A DNA stretch of 64,000 bases from contig JACDOG010000013.1 of the NCBI GenBank assembly GCA_017656305.1, positions 1-64,000 of the forward strand. Direction: 5' to 3'. Both the position numbers and the translations under genes were made by a program. The DNA is from Thermoanaerobacteraceae bacterium (GTDB lineage Bacteria; Bacillota; JADQBR01). Shown piece by piece: positions 34,589 through 42,974 of the stretch. Below the pieces are notes generated by a model. It had not been told where the DNA came from and did no database searches. It saw only the letters and a list, made by a program, of their open reading frames with translations. How positions within the stretch are numbered: position 1 is the stretch's first letter; each line of letters starts with the position of its first letter.

Positions 34589-37093
34589 ATGCGACCTGAG
34601 CTCATGGCACCGGCAGGTTCGTTTGACGCCTTAAAAGCTGCAGTAGAAAACGGAGCGGATGCAGTTTATCTTGGAGGGAAGGATTTCAGCGCGCGGGCGT
34701 ATGCGGCAAATTTTGACCGTAACGAACTGGAAGAAGCAGTCAATTATGCCCATGCCCGGGGCGTTAAGGTTTACGTCACCGTAAACACACTGCTGGATGA
34801 TGGTGAAATAAAGGACGCACTGAATTACTTGCACTGGCTGTACAATATCGGAGTGGACGCAGTCATCATTCAGGATTTGGGTCTGCTGCTCCTGGGCCGG
34901 GAAATACTACCCGAACTGGAGCTTCACGCCAGCACGCAGATGACCTTGCTCAATTCTCCCGGGGTCAAGCTGGTCAGCCAGTCGGGCATTGACCGGGTGG
35001 TGCTGGCCAGGGAGGTATCCATAGCGGAAACTAGGCAGATTGTTGATGCTACTGGTGCGGAAGTAGAAACGTTTATTCACGGTGCGTTGTGTATCAGCTA
35101 TTCCGGACAATGCCTGATGAGCAGTATGATTGGCGGACGCAGTGGAAACAGGGGCCGGTGCGCCCAGCCGTGCAGAATGCAGTACCAACTGGTAGACGAG
35201 AACGATAAAGTGCTGGCTGTTGATATTGAGGGCAGTCACCTGCTCAGCCCGCGGGATTTAAAATCCGTTGAACTGCTGCCGGAATTGATACGGGCCGGTA
35301 TTGCTGCTTTTAAAATCGAAGGGCGCATGAAACGGCCCGAGTACGTGGCCATCGTGACAAAAATTTACCGGCAGGCCCTGGACCGGGCCTTGGAGCGGCC
35401 GGATACCTTCACGGTTTCGGAGGAAGAAGCAAGAGACCTGGCCCAGGTGTTTAACCGAGAATTTACCACCGGGTACCTGGTAAAAAATCAGGGCAGAGAC
35501 TTGATGAGCTACGGCAGGCCCAATAACCGCGGTTTATTTCTTGGGCGAATTAAAAGAATGCAGGGCAGGAAAGCGCAGGTTAAGCTGGAGCTGCCGCTGG
35601 CCGTGGGCGATGGTGTGGAAATATGGGTTTCCCAGGGCAGGGAAGGAGCAACCATAAGAAAAATATTTGTAAACGGCAAAACGGTAGATTACGCTTCGGC
35701 TGGAGAAACCGTCCTGCTGGAACTGCCCAAAGGCAGCCCCGGAGATAGGATTTTCAAAACCTACGATTCGCTGCTGATGGAAGAGGCTAAGCGTTCTTAT
35801 ACTTCGCCCAAAGAAGAAAGGACAACGGGAGTGTCTTTTACGGTTTCCGGTGGTGTGGGCAGGCCTCTGGTAATTAAGGCGGTGGCTGAGACCGGGGAAG
35901 CTGCTGCTGTGGAGGGAGACTTTATCGGTGAACCGGCCCGGAAAAGACCTGTAACCGAGGAAGTGCTGCGGCAGCAGCTGTGCCGCCTGGGGAATACCCC
36001 GTATCACATGCATGATTTAATAGTAGAAATTGAAGGAGAAGTAATGTACCCGTTGAGTAAAATAAACAAGCTGCGCCGCCAGGTGGTGGAACGGCTAAAA
36101 GCGGCAAGGCAGCAGGCCTTGGCCAACCGGCCTGTTGCTCACGGCGCTTTTCGGAGCCGCTGGCGCAAGTTTGCAGAAAAATACTCCATGCCCGACGGGA
36201 AGCGGCAGCCCGGCAAACTGCGCCTGGCGGTACAGGTGGGTTCTCTGGAAGCGTGTGCTGTGGCGCTGGAGCAGGGGGCGGACCGTGTCATAATAGGTGG
36301 CGAGCACTTTCGCAGCCAGCCCGAATTTTCCTGCGCGGCCCAGCGGCAGGCCGTGCAGATGGCAAAGGAAACCAGCTGTGAAATCTTTATCGCAATGCCC
36401 CGGCTGTGGCTGGAAAGAGAAAAAGCGCATGTGGAAAGTTACTTAAGACAGGTTTCGCAGTGGCAGCCGGATGGCATTTTAGTGGGTAATTTGGGCAGCA
36501 TAGCGGTGGCAAAGGCGGTTTGTCCGGAAATTCCCCTGGCGGCGGATTACACGTTGAATGTTTTTAACAGCTATACTGTTAAACAGCTGGAACAGTGGGG
36601 AATTGAGCAGGTGACGCTGTCGCCGGAACTGACTTTCCAGCAGTTGGCCCGGTTGCACTTGTCCGTTACCGGAGAGTGCCTGGTTCACGGCCGAATACCG
36701 CTGATGCTTTCCGAACATTGCCTGGTGGGAGCCCTGCTTGGAGGGCGAACGGCGGAAAAGCGTTGTAAGGAACCCTGCAGGGAACAGCGGGTGGGTCTAA
36801 AAGACAGGATGAATATGGTTTTTCCGGTGGAGACGGACCAGTACTGCCGCATGCATATTCATAATCCTAAAGAGTTGTGTTTAATCGAAGACCTGCCCCG
36901 GTTTGCCCAGCTGGGAATTGACTGGGTGCGCATCCTGGCGAAGGAAAAGAGCCCGCAGGAAGTGGAGCGGATTGTTAAGACTTACCGCCGTGTATTGGAC
37001 GGTCAGCAGGATGGAGCTGAAGCAAAAGAGTATTTGGAAAAATACAGCTCTCAGGGATTTACCAAAGGACATTATTATCGCGGTGTGTTATAA
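34589..37093 (+). CDS. Large U32 peptidase-family protein with DUF3656
   Basis: An 834-residue protein. Residues ~1-330 form the U32 domain (LMAPAGSFDALKAAVENGAD, ALCISYSGQCLMSS, GNRGRCAQPCRMQY, AFKIEGRMKRPEYVA), with the four-Cys pattern expected for an iron-sulphur centre. DUF3656 follows (~380-500), then a second U32-like half (VGSLEACAVALEQGADRVIIGG and CLVGALLGG...CKEPCREQ). Relatives RlhA and TrhP hydroxylate rRNA or tRNA using prephenate, so an RNA-modification role is more likely than proteolysis. Such double-length forms are usual in Clostridia. Confidence 0.85.
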   Translation: MRPELMAPAGSFDALKAAVENGADAVYLGGKDFSARAYAANFDRNELEEAVNYAHARGVKVYVTVNTLLDDGEIKDALNYLHWLYNIGVDAVIIQDLGLLLLGREILPELELHASTQMTLLNSPGVKLVSQSGIDRVVLAREVSIAETRQIVDATGAEVETFIHGALCISYSGQCLMSSMIGGRSGNRGRCAQPCRMQYQLVDENDKVLAVDIEGSHLLSPRDLKSVELLPELIRAGIAAFKIEGRMKRPEYVAIVTKIYRQALDRALERPDTFTVSEEEARDLAQVFNREFTTGYLVKNQGRDLMSYGRPNNRGLFLGRIKRMQGRKAQVKLELPLAVGDGVEIWVSQGREGATIRKIFVNGKTVDYASAGETVLLELPKGSPGDRIFKTYDSLLMEEAKRSYTSPKEERTTGVSFTVSGGVGRPLVIKAVAETGEAAAVEGDFIGEPARKRPVTEEVLRQQLCRLGNTPYHMHDLIVEIEGEVMYPLSKINKLRRQVVERLKAARQQALANRPVAHGAFRSRWRKFAEKYSMPDGKRQPGKLRLAVQVGSLEACAVALEQGADRVIIGGEHFRSQPEFSCAAQRQAVQMAKETSCEIFIAMPRLWLEREKAHVESYLRQVSQWQPDGILVGNLGSIAVAKAVCPEIPLAADYTLNVFNSYTVKQLEQWGIEQVTLSPELTFQQLARLHLSVTGECLVHGRIPLMLSEHCLVGALLGGRTAEKRCKEPCREQRVGLKDRMNMVFPVETDQYCRMHIHNPKELCLIEDLPRFAQLGIDWVRILAKEKSPQEVERIVKTYRRVLDGQQDGAEAKEYLEKYSSQGFTKGHYYRGVL

Positions 37094-37134
37094 TATCTTG
37101 CAAATGCGAGTATAGAAGCCGAGGGTGACGGACC

Positions 37135-39504
37135 TTGAATAAGCGAACTTTGCAAAAGCTGGAACTGGATAAAGTGCTGGTGAAACTGGCCAACCAGTGT
37201 GTTACCAGCTACGGTAAGGATATGGTTTCCCAATTGGAACCTTCCGCAGACCCCGAGCTGGTAACACGGCGCCTGGCGGAAACAACCGAGGCGCGCCTGG
37301 TGCTGCGGGTGAGCGGCACCCCGCCTTTTGGCGGTATCAAGGATGTGCGCGGTGCCCTGCACCGGTGTAAAGTGGGGGCGGTCCTGCAGCCTGCCGAGCT
37401 GCTTGCTGTTGGTGACTTTTTGCGCGGCAGTAGGAAACTGCGGGAATTTTGCCTGCAGGCGAAACAGGAAATACCGCAGATTAACGGCGTGGCCAAACAG
37501 ATTGTAACCATACCGGAGCTGGAGAAAGAACTGCAGAACAGTATAACTGACGAGGGGGAGGTGGCTGATCGGGCTTCGGAAAAGCTGTACCACCTGCGTC
37601 AGAAAATAAAAACGCTGCAGGCGAGAATCAAGGACAAGCTCAATGAGATTATTCGTTCACCGGAGAAGCAGAAGCTGCTGCAGGACCCGATTGTGACCAT
37701 CCGGGACGGCCGCTACGTGGTACCTGTGAAGCAGGAATACAGGGCGCAGTTTCCCGGGCTGGTGCATGATCAGTCGGCCAGCGGGGCCACCGTTTTTATC
37801 GAACCCATGGCAGTGGTGGAATTGAATAACCAACTGCGGCAGCAGGAGGCTGCAGAGAAGAGAGAAGTGGAGCTAATCTTGCGGCGCCTGACGGAGCGGG
37901 TAGGCACGTATCTTGTAGAACTGGAAGTTTCCGCAGAGGCTGTCGCCCGCCTGGACTTCATCTTTGCCAAAGGCCGGCTCAGTGAAGTGATGGACGGCGG
38001 AGAGCCTGAGCTGAACCAGGAGGGAAGAGTCAATCTGGTGTCCGCCCGGCACCCGTTAATTGAGGGCGAAGTGGTGCCGGTCAGCATTCATGTTGGTCGG
38101 GATTTCGACACTCTGGTGATTACCGGGCCCAATACCGGCGGAAAGACGGTTACGTTAAAGACGGTTGGTTTACTGGTGCTTATGGCCCAGTGCGGGCTGC
38201 ACCTGCCGGCGGAGGACGGTACGGAAGTGTCCATTTTTCGGCAGGTATTTGCCGACATCGGTGATGAGCAGAGCATCGAGCAGTCTTTGAGTACTTTTTC
38301 CTCTCATATGACCAATATCATTGATATCGTGCAGAAAGCCAATGCAGATACACTGGTGCTGCTGGATGAACTGGGAGCCGGTACCGACCCCACCGAAGGT
38401 GCGGCTTTGGCCATGGCCATTCTGGAGCACCTGCACCGGAGCGGGGCCAAAACCGTTGCGACCACGCATTACAGTGAGCTGAAAGCTTATGCTTACAGTA
38501 CCGAAGGAATTGAAAATGCGTCGGTGGAGTTTGACGTGAAAACCCTGCGTCCCACCTATCGGCTAATGATTGGTGTTCCGGGCGGCAGCAACGCTTTTGA
38601 AATTGCTGGCCGGTTGGGGTTGTCACGTGCCATCATAGACCGTGCGCGGCAGTTTCTCTCCAGCGAGCAGGTCAAGGTTGCGGACTTGATACAGAGTTTG
38701 GAAGAAAACCAGCGGGTTAGTGCTCACGAGCGCAGGAAAGCTGAAGAAATCAGAAAGGAACTGGCGGCGGAGCGCAGGCGGCTGGAAGAAAAGAGGATTG
38801 AGCTGGAAAATAAGGAAGCCAAAATTTTACGCAAAGCCCACCAAGAAGCGGAAAAACTGGTCCAGGAGGCGCGCCGTGAAGCGGAACAAATAATCCGCCA
38901 TATGCGCCAGGAGCTGTCCCGACAGTTGGATCAGGCGCAGCTAAAGGCGGCCGAGGAAGCCAGACAGCGGCTGCTGGAACGGGAGAAGCGCCTGGAGAAG
39001 GAACAGGAAAGGTACAAAGAAAAAATACCCGGTAGAGCGCCGCAGAAACTGAAGCCGGGCATGGAAGTGTTCATACCGAAACTCAACCAAAAAGGGTACA
39101 TTCTTGAAGAACCTGACAGCCAGGGCGAGGTTCAGGTACAGGCAGGCATCATGAAAATTAAGGTGAAGAAAGAAGAACTGCGCCCGGTTGATGCCCCGCC
39201 TGCTGTCCAGACCAAATCTTCGGGTATTGGCAAACTAGTATCTAGTAAGAGTAGCAGCATTTCGCCTGAGCTGGACCTGCGGGGACATACTGTGGAAGAA
39301 GCCCGGGAAAAAGTGGACAAGTATCTGGATGATGCGGTTCTTGCCGGAATTAACCAGGTCAGGATAATTCATGGTAAGGGGACCGGTGCCCTGCGTAGCG
39401 CCATTCAAGAATTGTTGCGCAGCCATCCTCATGTGCAGGAATTTTACCTGGCGGACTTAAGACAGGGAGGTAGTGGTGCTACTGAAGTGAAACTCCGGTA
39501 CTAG
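37135..39504 (+). CDS. mutS2: Endonuclease MutS2
   Basis: A 789-residue MutS homologue. It has the MutS lever/core (~1-310), the ATPase with Walker A TGPNTGGKTVTLK (~330-342) and LVLLDELGAGTDPTEG, a long coiled coil (~520-630), a KOW-like segment and the C-terminal Smr nuclease domain (LDLRGHTVEEA, IIHGKGTGALR). TTG 37135 is used behind GAGGGTGA. MutS2 suppresses recombination and acts on collided ribosomes in Bacillus. A terminator overlaps its stop. Confidence 0.95.
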   Translation: MNKRTLQKLELDKVLVKLANQCVTSYGKDMVSQLEPSADPELVTRRLAETTEARLVLRVSGTPPFGGIKDVRGALHRCKVGAVLQPAELLAVGDFLRGSRKLREFCLQAKQEIPQINGVAKQIVTIPELEKELQNSITDEGEVADRASEKLYHLRQKIKTLQARIKDKLNEIIRSPEKQKLLQDPIVTIRDGRYVVPVKQEYRAQFPGLVHDQSASGATVFIEPMAVVELNNQLRQQEAAEKREVELILRRLTERVGTYLVELEVSAEAVARLDFIFAKGRLSEVMDGGEPELNQEGRVNLVSARHPLIEGEVVPVSIHVGRDFDTLVITGPNTGGKTVTLKTVGLLVLMAQCGLHLPAEDGTEVSIFRQVFADIGDEQSIEQSLSTFSSHMTNIIDIVQKANADTLVLLDELGAGTDPTEGAALAMAILEHLHRSGAKTVATTHYSELKAYAYSTEGIENASVEFDVKTLRPTYRLMIGVPGGSNAFEIAGRLGLSRAIIDRARQFLSSEQVKVADLIQSLEENQRVSAHERRKAEEIRKELAAERRRLEEKRIELENKEAKILRKAHQEAEKLVQEARREAEQIIRHMRQELSRQLDQAQLKAAEEARQRLLEREKRLEKEQERYKEKIPGRAPQKLKPGMEVFIPKLNQKGYILEEPDSQGEVQVQAGIMKIKVKKEELRPVDAPPAVQTKSSGIGKLVSSKSSSISPELDLRGHTVEEAREKVDKYLDDAVLAGINQVRIIHGKGTGALRSAIQELLRSHPHVQEFYLADLRQGGSGATEVKLRY

Positions 39505-39532
39505 AGAGAAATCAGTTCTCTCTATTTTTTTT
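39502..39532 (+). terminator. Intrinsic terminator after mutS2
   Basis: Stem TAGAGAGAA (39502-39510) with TTCTCTCTA (39516-39524) followed by eight or more T. Confidence 0.9.
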
Positions 39533-39596
39533 TACATTTTGTTGGAAAAATTTTATTGGCAAAGAAAGGATAAATGGCCTTTTTTATCGAAACATA

Positions 39597-39625
39597 TTGC
39601 AGGCGAATATTTCATATAGTATTAT
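39597..39625 (+). promoter_or_regulatory. Putative promoter of the cytochrome/YeeE operon
   Basis: TTGCAG (39597-39602), a 17-base spacer, TATTAT (39620-39625), 45 bases ahead of the first cytochrome gene. Confidence 0.5.
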
Positions 39626-39670
39626 GGAAGTGTTACCATAAATAAACAACATTGGGGGTGGACAAAACAT

Positions 39671-40213
39671 ATGCAGTTAAAGAAGGGACTTATCTTGTCA
39701 TGTTTGCTTTTGGGTATTGCGTTTGCATTTATGGTAACATATCAGGCTGATGCCTCCTGCGGGCAGGCAGTTTCCACCTGTAGAAGCTGCCACGATATTC
39801 AGAAGAACTACCCGGTGGCAGATTCCGGCCCGTGGCACAAGGACCACAGTTTCAGCGACCTGTGTGACTCCTGTCATGGCGGCATGTTCTGGATGAAGGA
39901 AAAGGAGCAAGCACACCAGGACATGGTGGTCAATCCATTAGAGGATGCTGAAAGCGTGTGCGGCGGTGACTGTCATGAAAGTGATTTGGAAGCTAAAGTT
40001 GCCGTCTACACGGACAGTTTGAACTCGGGAGGAGCTGCCGGCGGTGGAGGCGGTCAAACGGTGGCAGCCGGGCAAAGCGGTGCCGGTGAACCGCAGGGTC
40101 AATCAGTTGTGGGCAATACCATTCTGGTAATTTTGAACCTCTTGATGCTGGGATTGCTGGCGTTCTTTGTCTGGAAATATGATTTTAAAGGCACTAAAGG
40201 GGGTGCGGCTTAA
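39671..40213 (+). CDS. Three-haem membrane-anchored cytochrome c
   Basis: A 180-residue exported cytochrome. It has an N-terminal signal (LILSCLLLGIAFAFM), haem motifs CRSCH and CDSCH, a third, unusual CGGDCH (CX3CH), a Gly/Gln-rich linker (GGAAGGGGGQ) and a C-terminal membrane helix (TILVILNLLMLGLLAFFVW). The haem domain therefore faces outward, tethered by the tail. It is translationally coupled to the YeeE genes, suggesting that electrons are passed to or from whatever those transporters handle. No family name is certain. Confidence 0.8.
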   Translation: MQLKKGLILSCLLLGIAFAFMVTYQADASCGQAVSTCRSCHDIQKNYPVADSGPWHKDHSFSDLCDSCHGGMFWMKEKEQAHQDMVVNPLEDAESVCGGDCHESDLEAKVAVYTDSLNSGGAAGGGGGQTVAAGQSGAGEPQGQSVVGNTILVILNLLMLGLLAFFVWKYDFKGTKGGAA

Positions 40214-40752
40214 TGTCCTGGTTGGTTGAACAACTGAAAAAACCCCGCTGGACACCATATGCTGCAGGTGCTTTGCTAGGAATTGTTGCGGTTTTGGCCC
40301 TGGTATTAAATGACCAGTTGATCGGTTCGTCAGGTTCATTTGAAAATTTAGCCGGGATTCTAGGCGGCCTAGTTGTACCGGCCATGACGGAAACCTTCTA
40401 CTGGCAGTATATCATGCCGGCTGCCATCACCTGGCAGGTAGTCTTGATGGCTGGGGTATTTATCGGTGCCATGGTATCGTCATTGCTTTCGGGGACGTTT
40501 AAGTGGAGGCTGATACCCGATGAAAGCTGGAAGCAAACCCGCGGTCCCAAGCCGGTGAAACGCTGGATTATAGCATTTATCGGCGGTATTATTCTGGAGT
40601 ATGGTGCCGGAATTGCCGGAGGCTGCACCAGCGGCCTGGCTATTGCGGGTACACTGCAACTGGCACCTGCCGGTCTGGTATTTATTATCGGCTTATTTAC
40701 CTCAGGTATTATCACTAGTATAATCATCCACGGTAGGAGGTGGAGAGCATGA
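40213..40752 (+). CDS. YeeE/YedE family transporter, N-terminal half protein
   Basis: A 179-residue membrane protein of the YeeE/YedE (DUF395) family, whose members import thiosulfate (TsuA) or are linked to selenium. This gene covers one half of the transporter, with about four or five hydrophobic segments and the conserved pore Cys motif IAGGCTSGLAIAGTLQL. The ATG overlaps the TAA of the cytochrome gene, and its own TGA overlaps the start of the second half. The two halves probably assemble into one channel. Confidence 0.87.
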   Translation: MSWLVEQLKKPRWTPYAAGALLGIVAVLALVLNDQLIGSSGSFENLAGILGGLVVPAMTETFYWQYIMPAAITWQVVLMAGVFIGAMVSSLLSGTFKWRLIPDESWKQTRGPKPVKRWIIAFIGGIILEYGAGIAGGCTSGLAIAGTLQLAPAGLVFIIGLFTSGIITSIIIHGRRWRA

Positions 40753-41282
40753 ACAACATCCTATTGCCCTTGATTTTTGGTTTTGGCTTCGGCTGGGCTC
40801 TGGATAAGGCAGGATTGGGTCAATACGGCAAGATAGCCAATGTCTTTCGGTTTAAAGATTTTACCGTAATCAAATTTATGATGACTGCTCTCTGCGTGGC
40901 CATGGTTGGAGTGTACGGCCTGCATGAACTCGGGGTTCTCGAGATGACGAAAATTAAAGAAACATATTTGGTAGGAAACCTGGTAGGTGGCTTGATTTTC
41001 GGTGTCGGCATGGCACTGGCAGGTTTCTGACCGGGCACCTGTGTCGCCGGTGGCGGCAGCGGTAGTCTTGATTACCTGGTGCCCGGGGTCTTAGGATTCC
41101 TGACCGGAGGCATTATTTTCGGCCTGACTTACAAGCAGGTATTTGTTCCCATTAGCAAGTTGGCCAACTACGGTAACATTACCATCGGCCAGATGTTTAA
41201 CGTGAATTCCTGGCTGGTAATATCCCTGTTTGTACTGGCCAGTATCACACTCTTTTATGTGTTGGAGAAAAATAATATGTAG
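40749..41282 (+). CDS. YeeE/YedE family transporter, second half; probable selenoprotein (Sec94)
   Basis: The second half of the transporter, 177 residues if the TGA at 41028-41030 is read as selenocysteine. ATG 40749 lies 8 bases after TAGGAGG. Translation up to the TGA gives GVGMALAGF, and the same frame continues PGTCVAGGGSGSLDYLVPG and five further lines of membrane sequence to TAG 41280-41282. Cys homologues carry a Cys in the CPGT motif exactly where the TGA stands. A hairpin with a G-first loop starts 15 bases after the TGA. If TGA were a true stop, a 93-residue protein lacking the key motif would result. Sec insertion needs SelA, SelB and tRNA-Sec encoded elsewhere. Known for the family: the motif Cys line the substrate path. 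Inferred: Sec replaces one of them. Confidence 0.82.
41028..41078 (+). promoter_or_regulatory. Sec codon and candidate bSECIS element
   Basis: The TGA is followed by stem GCCG (41046-41049), loop GTGG (41050-41053) and CGGC (41054-41057). The apical loop begins with G about 20 bases after the TGA, within the spacing used by bacterial SECIS elements. A larger outer pairing is possible between CCGGGCACC (41031-41039) and GGTGCCCGG (41078-41086). Judged by eye, not folded. Confidence 0.65.
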
Positions 41283-41312
41283 TTACTTAAAGGCAAGGCA
41301 GATGTCAGTGTC

Positions 41313-41357
41313 AACCAGTAGTAATCCCGGTTTTCCGGAGACTGCTGGTTTTTCTTT
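41313..41357 (+). terminator. Intrinsic terminator after the YeeE genes
   Basis: Stem AACCAGTAG (41313-41321) with CTGCTGGTT (41342-41350, one G-T pair), followed by TTTCTTTTTC. The sequence 41358-41480 holds nothing else clear. Confidence 0.75.
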
Positions 41358-41480
41358 TTCACTTCCATTATCTCCGAAAGTTTACCTTTTCTTGCTAGAG
41401 GTATTTTGCGGAAGCGTGCCGAATTATGACCGGGAGGTAAAGGTACGTTAACCCGTGAATGTATGCAGGGAGGACTGAAA

Positions 41481-41933
41481 GTGGGCTTTCACGTTAGCAG
41501 GAGAGGCTTTCTCAAAGGTTGGCTGCTGTTGATTGGGGCAGTGCTTGCAAAAGGAATACTGGATTTTATGACCAGCGAAACCCAGGGAACAGTTCCCGAT
41601 AAAGATATTTTTATCGATACGGTACAGCTTGCTGAGGGTAGTGTCATGCTGGGACAGAAAAAGGTTGTCTGGCTGGTAAGGGATGAGCAGGGCTACTATG
41701 CGCTGGACCGCCGCTGCACGCACCTGGGCTGCAGTGTTCGGTGGCAAGAAGAGCAACGGCAATTTATCTGTCCCTGTCATAACAGCAGGTATGACTTGCG
41801 CGGCAATATCATTTCCGGGCCTGCTCCTTCCAGACTGGTACCGGTAAAACTGTCCCGGGATAAAAATGGTAATCTGATTGCGGACAGGAAGGTGGTTGTT
41901 GATCCTGGGTGGCGTTTAACAATCACAGGATGA
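41481..41933 (+). CDS. Rieske iron-sulphur protein (QcrA-like)
   Basis: A 150-residue [2Fe-2S] subunit of a cytochrome bc-type quinol oxidase complex. It has a twin-arginine-like N-terminus (SRRGFLKG) and single membrane anchor, then the two cluster loops CTHLGC and CPCHNSRYD. GTG 41481 is preferred because GGGAGG lies 7 bases upstream, inside the frame that could begin at ATG 41463. It heads an operon with cytochrome b genes. Confidence 0.9.
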   Translation: MGFHVSRRGFLKGWLLLIGAVLAKGILDFMTSETQGTVPDKDIFIDTVQLAEGSVMLGQKKVVWLVRDEQGYYALDRRCTHLGCSVRWQEEQRQFICPCHNSRYDLRGNIISGPAPSRLVPVKLSRDKNGNLIADRKVVVDPGWRLTITG

Positions 41934-41947
41934 AAGGTTGAATTCCA

Positions 41948-42595
41948 GTGGGCGGAGCAAGAGGACGCGGTTTTAGGGATTTCATAAAACATATTCACCC
42001 GCCGAAGGTGGCCAACAGCACGGCGGGTGTACTGCCGACCCTTTGTTTGGGCGGTTTGTCATTTTTTTTCTTCCTGTTACTGCTGGTAACAGGTCTGCTC
42101 CTGATGCTGTTTTACCAGCCCGGTAGTCCCGCTGTAGCCTACGATTCGTTGACGGTTATTCAGGATGTAGTTGCTTTTGGTTGGTTTGTCAGGTCTGTTC
42201 ACAAATGGGCCGGGCAGGCCATGGTCTTTACCGTGGTTTTACACCTGGTGCGGGTGGTTGTTACCGGGGCGTACCGACCTCCCCGGGAGTTTAACTGGGT
42301 AATCGGGGTGTTGCTGCTGCTTTTCACCGTGTTGCTGGATTTTACCGGTTACCTGCTGATTGGTGATGCAACAGCAAGGCATGCTTTAAAGGTTGCTCAC
42401 GCCCTGGCCGGTGAGGTACCTCTGGCCGGTTTTGCGTTACAGCTGGTGCTTTTCGGCGGGCCACCTGACGCTGACCTTGCCGGGGTGCGGGTTTACCTGT
42501 GGCACTGCATGTTACTGCCGCTGCTGGTTGCCGTGTTTTCCTTCTGGCACTTTTACCGGGTACGAAAGGACGGTGGGGTAAAATGGCCCCTGTAA
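41948..42595 (+). CDS. Cytochrome b (b6-type N-terminal subunit)
   Basis: A 215-residue four-helix dihaem cytochrome b. Haem-ligand regions are visible in SVHKWAGQAMVFTVVLHLVR and in the last helices (KVAHALAG, LWHCMLLPLLV), and the tail HFYRVRKDGG is typical of the b6 subunit that may carry an extra haem. GTG 41948 follows a weak AAAGG. It oxidises menaquinol at the membrane together with the Rieske protein. Confidence 0.88.
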   Translation: MGGARGRGFRDFIKHIHPPKVANSTAGVLPTLCLGGLSFFFFLLLLVTGLLLMLFYQPGSPAVAYDSLTVIQDVVAFGWFVRSVHKWAGQAMVFTVVLHLVRVVVTGAYRPPREFNWVIGVLLLLFTVLLDFTGYLLIGDATARHALKVAHALAGEVPLAGFALQLVLFGGPPDADLAGVRVYLWHCMLLPLLVAVFSFWHFYRVRKDGGVKWPL

Positions 42596-42939
42596 GGAAG
42601 AACCTTTCCCGTGAGGAATTGATACGGCGGGAGCTGCTTGCAGCCCTGGCCGGTATCAATGTGGTTGTGCTGTTTGCCGTCTTAATTCCCGCGGTGTTAC
42701 CCCTGGAGAGGACCGGCGGGGAACAGGTTCCTGCCCCGTGGATTTTTGCCGGCGTGCAGTGGCTTCTCAAATACATGCCTCCGGTTTGGGCAGGTGTTAT
42801 TTTGCCGGTGGCAGTTGCCTTTTTTTTACTTGGCTTTCCCTATGTAGCAAAGAAACGGGCTAAAGCTGCCGAAACTGTGTTATGGACGGTTTTGGCTGCG
42901 GCTGCACTGGTAACTATTCTTGGTTATCTGCTCATATAA
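42583..42939 (+). CDS. Cytochrome b C-terminal subunit (subunit IV-like)
   Basis: A 118-residue membrane protein with three hydrophobic segments (INVVVLFAVLIPAVLPL, a PPVWAGVILPVAVAFFLLG segment, and VLWTVLAAAALVTILGYLL). It overlaps the end of the cytochrome b gene by 13 bases, as split b6/subunit IV pairs do. The contact motif PAPWIFAGVQWLLKYMP resembles the PEWY region of the Qo site, with the Glu not conserved. ATG 42583 follows GGTGGGG. Confidence 0.8.
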   Translation: MAPVRKNLSREELIRRELLAALAGINVVVLFAVLIPAVLPLERTGGEQVPAPWIFAGVQWLLKYMPPVWAGVILPVAVAFFLLGFPYVAKKRAKAAETVLWTVLAAAALVTILGYLLI

Positions 42940-42974
42940 TTTTTAACCCAGGTATTACATACCGGGAGTGTTTA

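Noticed and set aside
41028-41030. Ordinary stop or nonsense mutation ending a 93-residue YeeE fragment
   Set aside because: The exact replacement of the conserved Cys, the intact frame beyond, the second family motif downstream and the hairpin make Sec the better reading, although sequence alone cannot exclude a mutation.
41230-41451. Open frame of 73 codons after the YeeE gene
   Set aside because: It overlaps the end of the YeeE gene in another frame, runs across a terminator hairpin, and has no ribosome binding site or protein-like pattern.
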